From positions 682,001-746,000 of the forward strand of contig CP091725.1 in NCBI GenBank assembly GCA_022009815.1: DNA of 64,000 nt, given 5' to 3'. Positions 56,856 through 64,000 of this stretch are shown piece by piece. The notes under the pieces are model-generated. The model worked only from the letters and a program-made list of their open reading frames with translations. It made no database searches and was not told the origin of the DNA. The translations under genes and the position numbers were made by a program. The stretch is from Bacteroidales bacterium (GTDB lineage: Bacteria; Bacteroidota; Bacteroidia; Bacteroidales; Muribaculaceae). Each line of letters opens with the position of its first letter. Position 1 is the first letter of the stretch.

Positions 56856-57670
56856 TCACATATCCACCTCTGTGAACCGATTGAAAGTTCGGCCTTCTCT
56901 TGCAACCTTCCCGAAAAACATCTTTTCAGGGCGCACCCAATATGCCTTCTGTCCATACAAGGCTTGGTAAACCACCATGCGCTCCAACGTCTCTGAATCA
57001 AAGGCGGAATGGAAAAACTTATACTTTCCGCCCTTGAAGTGCTGAAAATACCGATATTCTTTTACCGGACAGTCCATAAGCATCTTTTGGGCAAGCGGTG
57101 CGTACCATGCCTTCACCTCTTGCTCCGTCGGAGTGTGGCCGCCCGGGAAACGGAAGGCATTGTCGTAGTGCTCCATAAACAACGGGCAGAAATGGGCGAT
57201 GCTGTCGCGCTCGCCAAAAAGTCCCCATACGCGGTCTTTGTAATATGGGTTGCAGCAATCAAATTGTACGGCTTCCAGTTCGGCAAACTCCTCAATCAAC
57301 GCCTCGTCAATGACCAGCCGCTGATTGCCGTCCCTTCTCGGTGCCTTGTATTCGTGCTCACCGACGCGCTGCTTCAAAAATTCAGTCATCTTGAAATGAG
57401 GATTGCCAAGCAAGGCCGGTATGCCCACCACAGGGGCAAGCATCTGGGCAAGGAATGCTCCGCAGCTGTTGCCAAGAAGCAAGTCGGGATGCTCCCGCTC
57501 GATGATTGAGCGAATCTCCTTCAGTGCCTCCTTGGGATGCAACGGCAGGTCGGGTGTCAGCACAACTGCCGACCCCTCGAAAGCCTCCCGCAACGCCTTT
57601 GCCATCGCACAACTTCCCGTGGCAAAAATCCATGCAGGAACAGTATCTTCTTTTGTGTCGTTTCTTTCAT
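56856..57670 (-). CDS. YqiA/YcfP-like alpha/beta hydrolase fused to DUF1653 (frameshifted at N-terminus)
   Basis: About 271 residues from ATG 57670. The N-terminal frame reads KKILFLHGF, then breaks at a T-run near 57642; restoring one T gives FATGSCAMAKALREAF and joins the long frame. HGF and the nucleophile elbow LLLGNSCGAFLA (GNSCG, Ser) mark a YqiA/YcfP-type esterase; the late Asp/His are plausibly FGERD and GGHTPT. The last ~65 residues are DUF1653: YRYFQHFKGGKYKFF, FDSETLERMVVYQALYG and WVRPEKMFFG. DUF1653 usually stands alone, so the fusion is uncommon. The substrate is unknown. Confidence 0.8.
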
Positions 57671-57710
57671 TAAATTCTTTTATCTTTCCGTTGGCAGCCT
57701 ATACGGCCGC

Positions 57711-59275
57711 CTAATCAATCTCAAAGCACTGCTTGATGGCGGCGCGGATGGCGGCGGAGTCGGCATTGTCGCGCTGAAGGATGGTGAATATCGATTTGAT
57801 ATATTCATCCTTGTTCTGGCAGCCGCACAGCTGCGCCACGTTGCTCTGCACAAGCATCGTTTTCTGGTTGTAGACACGCAACACGCTGCGGTAGTCGCCC
57901 TCCTGGACATAGCGGTTGAAGTCGCGGCACAGTCCCTCATAGATTGCGCGCGGACGTATCTCCTGTCCAAGATGGTCGAGATGGTCCTCAAGGGCGTTGA
58001 TGTTCTGAAAACGGCGGTCAACGACCACCTCGATGGTGCGTTTCACTTGATGCCGGGTGTGCATCAACGCCTGCTGCCGCAGTTCCGCCTTGAAGAGTTT
58101 GAGGATGTTGCCACGCACATGCGAAAAGGCCTTCACATCATCCTTGCCGTGCACTCGCGCCACGGTACGTATCACCCCCTCAAGCATCATTATATTCTCA
58201 ATTTCAGCCACATCCGGCACATAAATCTTCTTCTGACGCAGATAGTCAACCTCTTTGGCGTTGCGCCGGTCGCGGTCAACGATGCCGCGCGAGTCAAGAT
58301 GATGGAAGCCTTGAATGTCGTTGACGGAGCGCACCGTTTCTATCACCTTGTTGCAGCTTCCCATCGGCTTCACCGTGTACTCTGGGAAAATCAGCGAATA
58401 CAGTCTGAAATCAAGGCTGTGGGTGCTGTCGCCCTCCACAAAAAGCACCGGTTTGCGGCTGCCCATAAGGTCGATTATCAGCTGGTCGCTCAGCGACTCG
58501 TGCGGACGGATTATCTCATAGTCCCACGTTTCCGCCTTGATGTTGCATCCTCTCACCCACACCGTGACGTTGTCGGTGCGCGACGTAGGAAACTCGATGT
58601 CGTGGGTCATGTAGACAAACGTGCAGTCGGGGCGGTGCCCCTCGATGGTTGTCCAAAGGCTTTGCGTGATGCTGCGGTGCAGGAAAAGCGTAGGCGAGTC
58701 AACAAATCACGCTGCCCTTCGGAGCATACAGCGTCGCGCCGATATAGAAGAACACGGCTTTCTCGCCCGCCGACAGCTGGCGGGGATTGAAGGCATTGTC
58801 GCCAAGACGGTTGGTAAACTTGATTTTACCGCCCGACCTCTGCACATCGTTTTTCGGAAACACTTCCTTCCACAGTTTCACAACGGCATCGATTTTCGTG
58901 CGCGGCAACGGGATGTCGGCGGCTGCGCCGATACGGTTCATCTTGTAGGTGAACATATCGTTCATCTCATCGTTGAGCAGCATAAACAGCAGCATCTCAA
59001 ACTCTGTCTCGGCTACGGGTTTCACAAACTGCACCGACTGCAGCGCCTGCTGATAGAACGTTGTGACCGACTGCGCCTGCATGTCGCCGTCTTTTATCGG
59101 ATACAAGGCTTTGAGAGCGGAAATTGTGAATGCACGGTTGCCAAGGTCGGCAATCATCCGGTTGACGAAGCGTGTCTTGCCAGAGCCGTTGGCTCCGACC
59201 ACTGTGATTTGCTGGCGTCCGTTGAGCGACACCGGCTGCTGCCCGTCTATTCGTTTCGGGAAGCGTTATGTCCAT
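57711..59275 (-). CDS. ATPase with DUF4435 (TOPRIM-like) domain (two frameshifts)
   Basis: About 521 residues from ATG 59275 (MDITLP, then a one-base break near 59257 into RIDGQQPVSLNG). The N-terminal half is an SMC/ABC-type ATPase: Walker A ITVVGANGSGKTRFVNR, signature region NPRQLSAGEKAVFF, and a Walker B-like VDSPTLFLH reached across a second break near 58705. The C-terminal half is DUF4435: PVLFVEGDSTHSLDFRLYS and GIVDRDRRNAKEV give the Glu and DxD of a TOPRIM-like metal site. ATPase-plus-TOPRIM proteins such as OLD are nucleases linked to phage defence. That function is inference here. Confidence 0.78.
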
Positions 59276-59365
59276 CGTATTCAGATTTTTGTCAGTGTAA
59301 AGTTAATCACTTACCACGAAAAATACAAACACGAAGCGACTAAATAATCAATTTAAATGACTTAC

Positions 59366-59860
59366 TTACCAGAATATCTCCGCCACGACGTGGAACGGAA
59401 AAAGAGTGATGGCGACCACTGCGTTGAGCGTGATGAGAAGCACGGTGCGGTCGGTGCGTTTCATCGCCGCCTCAATGTTGCCGGCGCGCAGCATGCGGCG
59501 TGCAGTAACGGCTGAGCGTATCGACAGCCACGACAGCGGAAGCAACAGATAGAAAAACGGACTGCCGAGCAGCGAGAGGGGTGCGAACACATTGAAAAAC
59601 GACAAAGCGATGATTACCGTCGTGACAACAGCGGCACGCAGATGTGTGGGGCAATGGCGCACGGCGTCATCAGCCGCCCGATGCTTCTCAACGACCTTTA
59701 CACCAAAGATTTGCGCGAACTCAGGCACGAGTCTTGCCTCTGTCCATTGCGGCAGCCCTTGGCGCCACACCTTCGTTTCCGCCGCAAGTCCATGCGCGGT
59801 CAATTCCTCAAGGCTGAACGGGCCTTCGCTATTTCCGTCCTTTATCATCCAATACTTCAT
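59366..59860 (-). CDS. GYF_2-domain membrane protein
   Basis: 164 residues. The N-terminal ~50 residues are a GYF_2 (DUF4339) domain: MIKDGNSEGPFSLEELTAHG and KVWRQGLPQWTEA. Two hydrophobic segments follow (VVTTVIIALSFFNVFAPLSLL and VLLITLNAVVAITLFPFHVV), with LSIRSAVTARRMLRAGNIEAA between them as in CD225/dispanin-like proteins of Bacteroidota. Function is unknown. The IS110 element is inserted 22 bp upstream of its start and probably separates it from its own promoter. Confidence 0.8.
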   Translation of the reverse strand: MKYWMIKDGNSEGPFSLEELTAHGLAAETKVWRQGLPQWTEARLVPEFAQIFGVKVVEKHRAADDAVRHCPTHLRAAVVTTVIIALSFFNVFAPLSLLGSPFFYLLLPLSWLSIRSAVTARRMLRAGNIEAAMKRTDRTVLLITLNAVVAITLFPFHVVAEIFW

Positions 59861-59881
59861 ATTTTTATGATTTGTGCAAGC

Positions 59882-60891
59882 CTAAACTGATAAAATAGGT
59901 TGATAAACTCGATTATTTCTGATTACGGCGAACATTCTAGCCACGAGCTTGGCTCGCACTGCGTTTAATACGGTCATTTTGTTTTTTCCTTCGGCGACTT
60001 TTCTTTCAAAATATGTTTTCAGATCGCCTGTCTTCTTATGGACAATCGCCACGGCAGCCATGTGAAGGAGGCATTTTATGTATTTTACAGCCCGCTGAGA
60101 CACTCTGTTTCGAGAGTGTTGGCTCGAGCCGGATGTGTATGCGAATGGAGCGACTCCGACGTAACAGTTGAACTGTCTGGGATTGTCGAAGCGTGTAAAG
60201 GCTTCAGTAGCTATAATCATGTTCATAGCGACAACCGGTCCGACGCCTTCCACAGACTTAAGCAATCTCATCTGTCGGGATAGCTCTTCCGAAGAATCGA
60301 TGACATCAGCCATCTCTTGGGCAATCTCTTTCAACGTCTTTTCAAGAGACTTGATCATCTCCTTCAGACGCTTTGCCTTGCGCTTGAAGATTTTATCCTC
60401 CATGAAGCCTTCCTGGTCTGACAGCTGCGCTTTGTATTTCGCCATATCCGTAAGGTAGAGCGAGCGCTCCGCCTCCCGCTGCTTGATGCGCATAAGTTCC
60501 TCTGCAGGACGCTGGTAGTGCTTGGCTTTATCGAAGAAGCGCATGGCATACTCGGCAATGCGGCGGGCGTCCACTTTGTCATTTTTTTACCGCGTGTTAC
60601 GCCGGAACAGTATTTTTATCTGCGAGGCGTTTTTCAAGCCACAGCTTGCTGCCTACCGACTTTGCAGGCACATATCAGTGGATATGTGTACTGGCCGGTG
60701 TGCTCCGCGCAGATGATGAAACAGTCGTTGCTCATGCTCAGTTCTTCTTTTATGCCGGCTATCACAGTGGCGATGGCCTGCGGGTGATTACTTACTTGTT
60801 CCTCTTTGAGGACCTTTGAATTTGACATTACACAGATGTCCAGTTTCTTTTTCGAGACATCTATGCCGATGAAATAAAAAAATTTTTGCAT
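59882..60891 (-). pseudogene. IS110-family transposase (frameshifted)
   Basis: About 335 residues when breaks are bridged. The N-terminal RuvC-like DEDD domain starts YFIGIDVSKKKLDICVM and continues IICAEHTGQYTYPLICA. The C-terminal Transposase_20 domain has LLKSVEGVGPVVAMNMIIA and NPRQFNCYVGVAPFAYTSGS, with the catalytic Ser expected in the latter region. Breaks lie near 60645 (GSKLWLEN in another frame) and near 60590 (NDKVDARRIAEYA). The ATG at 60891 begins the conserved block. As sequenced it is disrupted, but the pattern is the same as in essential genes nearby. Confidence 0.82.
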
Positions 60892-61140
60892 AACTTTGTA
60901 GTTGACAAACAACGAGAGAAAGGAACTCGTCCCTAACCTAACTACCTTAACAACAGGTGTTATATTTTTATACAGGTCTCCGGACGGGAAAGGCGGAGAG
61001 TCCTAATATGAACACGGGTATTTCCCCTGGCGCAAAATGGTTCACTCTCTGTCTTCCTTTCTTTCAATATTTATTTTTTCACTGCAAATTTACCATTTCT
61101 ATTTCAGTTTCGGTTTGCCGCTGCAAATCTAAGGTACGGC
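60892..61140 (-). ncRNA. Putative IS110 bridge RNA region
   Basis: About 250 bp without a gene, 5' of the IS110 transposase on the same strand. In the IS110 family this position encodes a structured bridge RNA with target- and donor-binding loops. I see a GC-rich hairpin (60978-60998) but have not derived the loops, and the RNA ends are unknown. Confidence 0.45.
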
Positions 61141-61173
61141 AAAGTTACTGATTTTCCTCAAAAGAATCATCGT

Positions 61174-61419
61174 TCAGAGCATCTTTTCAAGGATGTCGAG
61201 AGCGTGGAGCATATCGGCATGAAACGTGGCGTGCGAACGCAGAAAGTCTGTGCGGCCGTCTGCCAGCGAGGAATACAGCTCAGGATTCATGTCGTCGGCA
61301 AACGAGGAAATGGCATACTCGATGTCGTCGCGCTGCCAGTCCATTGTCGAATGGGCATAGACACGCTCCTTCTGGTGCAGGAAGCAATAGGCGGTCTCGA
61401 TACCGGCGCGCGTAATCAT
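61174..61419 (-). CDS. Small protein of unknown function
   Basis: 81 residues, soluble, acidic (YAISSFADDMNPELYSSL). Notable N-terminal sequence GIETAYCFLHQKERVYAHS followed by MDWQRDDIEYAI. No named family is recognised. Its ATG overlaps the stop of the preceding DUF4250 gene (ATGA), so it is coupled to it and probably acts with it. It ends about 30 bp from the edge of the IS110 element. Confidence 0.65.
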   Translation of the reverse strand: MITRAGIETAYCFLHQKERVYAHSTMDWQRDDIEYAISSFADDMNPELYSSLADGRTDFLRSHATFHADMLHALDILEKML

Positions 61420-61616
61420 CGGTCGTAGCCCTCCGGACGAATTTGACGCTGCTCCACGCTGTAGACGTAGCCATGGCTGAGAAGATACGCCTTCAGTTGC
61501 TCCGGGTCGCGGTTGTAGGCATAGCAGATCTGTTCGAGCGAGTCAAACTCCTCGTCGCGCAGCAGCATATTGATTGTTGACACAAGTATTGCGGGGTCGG
61601 TAGGCAGATAGTCCAT
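61416..61616 (-). CDS. DUF4250-like small protein
   Basis: 66 residues matching the DUF4250 pattern: YLPTDPAILVSTINMLLRDE at the N-terminus (typical PKDPxILLSxINxxLRD), then EQICYAYNRDPEQLKAYL and a C-terminal GYVYSVEQRQI. DUF4250 proteins are small and of unknown function. It lies 16 bp after the TPR gene and overlaps the next small gene by ATGA. Confidence 0.8.
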   Translation of the reverse strand: MDYLPTDPAILVSTINMLLRDEEFDSLEQICYAYNRDPEQLKAYLLSHGYVYSVEQRQIRPEGYDR

Positions 61617-61632
61617 ATTCTTGTCGTTTTTT

Positions 61633-64000
61633 TCACTCCATCAGCGGTGCCTCCACAGCATCGTCGCTCTGCTCCTGAAGGAAGAGGAAGTAGTCGGAGA
61701 ACGAGCGTCCCTCCTTGAGCAGCAGGTCGAAATTCTTTTCACTGATAAACACAGGGCGCACCTGACGCGGAATGACAACCTGACGGTCGGCAAACAGTTG
61801 ACGGCTGTAGTCCTCAAGGTCGGCGTAGCTGGTGAATCCCTTGATTATGATTATTCCGAGTTGTCCATACGTCTGACGGTCGATGTCGAAATCGCGCACA
61901 GCATAGTTCGAGAAGTTGTGGCGTGCCACGTCGAAGAGCAGACGGTTTGACGACACGCTGTCGACAGGATACGTGAGCAGGCAGATGTGCGGACCCTCGC
62001 GCGACGTGTCAAACGGCGTATACTCCGTCGTGGAGTTGACCGCCGCAGTGTCGTTTGTGAGCCGTATCGACCAAATCATGCCACGCACGTTGCCTCCGGC
62101 TCCCGAATTCGGTTTTCTGCCTTTGGCAAGATCTTTCAGAATCGACGAGGCGAGCGGTGTGATGTCGGTGTCGGGATAGCGCACAAGCAATTCCTTGAGC
62201 GTTTCCTGGAAACGGTCGTATTTCTTCTCCGAGAGGTAGGAAAGTGCGTCGAGAAGCATGAACTTAGGCATAATTTTCGACAACGGATATCGGTTCATAA
62301 TCCCCTGATACCCCTCATGCACCGCTGCGTTGCGGTTTGCAAGATAGTCGGCATACGTCTTCTCATACATCCGCTCCTGCTCGTTCTCCATGTTGCGCAG
62401 GTTTTCGATATAATTCGGGTCGGCGAGAGCCATACCGTATTTCGTGTCGGCAAAGTCGGCAAGAATCTTCTGCCGGCATGCCTCTGCCTTGTCGGCATAT
62501 CCGTAGCGCACATACATCAGATACATATTATAATATATGTCAAGGCGATACACATTGTCGGGATAGCGGGTCAGCAGCTCGTTGAACGCGGCTTCGGCGG
62601 CATTCACATCCTCAAGTTTGTCCTTCAGGATTATGCCCATATTAAACAGTCCCTCCTGCACAATGTTGTGAGAGTTCTGTATTTCCTCCTCTGTTTGGAA
62701 TCTGCACCAGATAGTATTCCGGGAAGTGCGGATCCTGCTCATGCGCCAGCTGCTCTTCGTTTTTCTTACGGGCGGCAATCTCCTCGTCGCTTAGCGGATT
62801 GCCGAGCGAGTCGACCATCTCTTTCTGCTTGTCGTCGTCGCCATAGTCTGCCTCCGAATTGAAGTCGCTGACAGAGAATGTGGTCTTGTTGGCGCGGCGC
62901 CAGTCGTCTTCCAGCTTACGGCTGCCCCAACGGCGCTGAAACTCCGTCTTGCCGGCATTTTTAGTGGCGGTGTTGTAGAAATACCACGACTTGTCGGTGT
63001 TGAGCGTATAGTTCTGCGTGTTGCTCTTCAGCTGGCTTCCGGCAGCGTCGGGCCGCGACGCAAGTGCCTGCAGCGCAGCCTCTTCGGCAGCTTTCTTTTC
63101 CTTGTCTTTCAACTCTTTCACCAGTCGGTCAGCCACCTTCTGCTGCTCCTCCGGTGACAGTTTTGAAAGCGCCAGCAACGAATCCTGCAGCGTGACATTC
63201 TGCGAGTAGACAGCCAGTTCGTCGAGCACATCGCTGCGCTTCTTCAGCATCGCATAGTTCTGATAGTCCTCCGGCAGCTGCGCCACGCCCTCAGAATAGC
63301 AGGGCTGCGCCTTGTCATATTCATAGCGGTCGAAATAGAGTCCGCCGAGCGTAATCTGGTTTATAGCCTTGTCGATGCCGTTGCGCGTGCTTTTCTCATT
63401 GGCAAGCACATAGTTTTTTATGGCGTTTGCCGTGTCGCGGCGCGACAGGTAGAGATTGCCTATGGCATAGTATATCTGGTCGAGGTATTCTTTGTTGCGG
63501 TCCAACCGCGCCATGCGCTGCAACGACCTTACTTCTGAATTGATGTTCTGTCCGGTGTAGACCTCGCTCTGCTTGATGCGGGCGTTGAACTGCGTGCGGT
63601 AGGTGGCGCTCGACGCTCCAGCCACCGACTTGAACATACGGTAGGCGGCAGCCTTGTCGCCATTGGCCTCATAAACCTGCCCGAGCAAAAATGCCAGACG
63701 CGTCTTCTGTGCGCCGCCAGTGTCTTTGTACGCCGCAAGCAGCACAGGCGCCGCCTTGTCGTATTGGCGCGTCTTCACGAGGAAATCGGCATAAGCCGTG
63801 TTGTACATCGTGCGCAGCCGCTTGTTCACAAGCTCGTCCTGCTTCAGCCGCGACAACACGTTCTCAGCCTCGTTTGTCCATCCCAGCGCGCAGTAGCTGC
63901 GCAACTGCCATATCTTAGCCTCTGTGACGAGTTTCGGAAGCCACGGGAAATAGCGCTCCACATACATAAACGTAGCCGCCGCCGCGGAGAAGTCGCCTTT
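61633..64000 (-). CDS. TPR protein resembling SprE/PorW of type IX secretion (partial, frameshifted)
   Basis: At least 788 residues; the frame is open to the window edge, so the N-terminus is missing. The visible part is a chain of TPR helices (for example LAFLLGQVYEANGDKAAAYRM, IYYAIGNLYLSRRDTANAI, FNELLTRYPDNVYRLDIYYN) with a low-complexity Lys/Glu-rich helix in the middle (VADRLVKELKDKEKKAAEEA). The C-terminal ~110 residues (FDVARHNFSNYAVRDFDID, RPVFISEKNFDLLLKEG) resemble the end domain of SprE/PorW, a lipoprotein linking the PorKN ring to the type IX machinery. A break near 62700 (one missing base) separates EYYLVQIP from TEEEIQNSHNIVQEG. The family assignment is moderate. Confidence 0.68.

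Larger units (their letters stand above)
59882..61140 (-). mobile_element. IS110-family element (boundaries approximate)
   Basis: Defined by an IS110-type transposase (59882-60891) and a non-coding segment 5' of it (60892 to about 61140). No terminal inverted repeats are seen, as expected for IS110 elements, so the ends are estimates set by the neighbouring genes (GYF_2 start 59860, next stop 61174). The non-coding segment holds a hairpin CTCCG/CGGAG (60978-60998) and is where IS110 elements encode their bridge RNA. Confidence 0.7.

Overview
The window looks like a chromosomal segment of a gut Bacteroidales bacterium, most likely Muribaculaceae-like (the family is inference). The evidence is a SusC/SusD locus, BspA-type leucine-rich repeats, many Bacteroidota promoters of the form TTTG-N19/20-TAnnTTTG, a tmRNA encoding the tag GENNYALAA, and roughly half-GC coding sequence. 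No rRNA, prophage or CRISPR was seen.

Layout. 1-7.0 kb (minus): SusC/SusD glycan-uptake operon with two further lipoproteins. 7.0-12.7 kb: tRNA-Gln, a DUF2027/Smr protein, and a redox block (EFR1-type ferredoxin, Tat-exported aldo/keto reductase, NapH/NapG-like polyferredoxin). 12.8-14.1 kb: IS1380-family element. 14.3-17.4 kb: thyA-folA, then a redox cluster (C_GCAxxG_C_C protein, thioredoxin, OxyR-like LysR regulator). 17.5-19.0 kb: secreted beta-helix protein. 19.1-27.5 kb: exopolysaccharide export/kinase locus with two Wza/Wzc modules, a CpsB-type phosphatase and a sugar epimerase, but no glycosyltransferases. 27.6-28.5 kb: tmRNA and a ~72-bp tandem repeat. 28.6-33.7 kb: ABC transporter, GntR regulator and outer-membrane barrel. 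33.7-39.1 kb: TraB/GumN protein, NatAB-like exporter, tadA and (minus) an S41 protease. 39.2-39.6 kb (minus): SRP RNA, tRNA-Thr and tRNA-Pro in one unit. 39.7-43 kb (minus): speA-truA-C92 hydrolase operon. 43-46.2 kb (minus): large secreted multidomain protein. 46.4-49.2 kb: two paralogous small secreted proteins and a phosphoethanolamine-transferase-like enzyme. 49.2-50.6 kb: Fic cassette between 35-bp direct repeats. 50.8-54.5 kb: pyrG-yidC. 54.7-61 kb (minus): accessory stretch with BspA repeats, an LLNxNPG protein, an alpha/beta hydrolase-DUF1653 fusion, an ATPase-DUF4435 protein, a GYF_2 membrane protein and an IS110 element. 61.2-64 kb (minus): two small proteins and a truncated SprE/PorW-like TPR protein.

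A property of the sequence itself affects the annotation. About twenty genes, including yidC, truA, speA and oxyR, are interrupted by what look like single- or two-base indels, often in short homopolymers, while the protein continues in another frame. I read these mostly as sequencing/assembly errors and annotate one gene across each break, giving the approximate position.

The most interesting items are the Fic cassette with its flanking direct repeats and 13-bp operator-like palindrome, the paired Wzc kinases of which only one carries a (YG)8 tail, the non-coding end of the IS110 element that should carry a bridge RNA, the ATPase-DUF4435 protein with TOPRIM-like residues, and the co-occurrence of C-terminal sorting-like domains with a SprE/PorW-like protein, suggesting type IX secretion.
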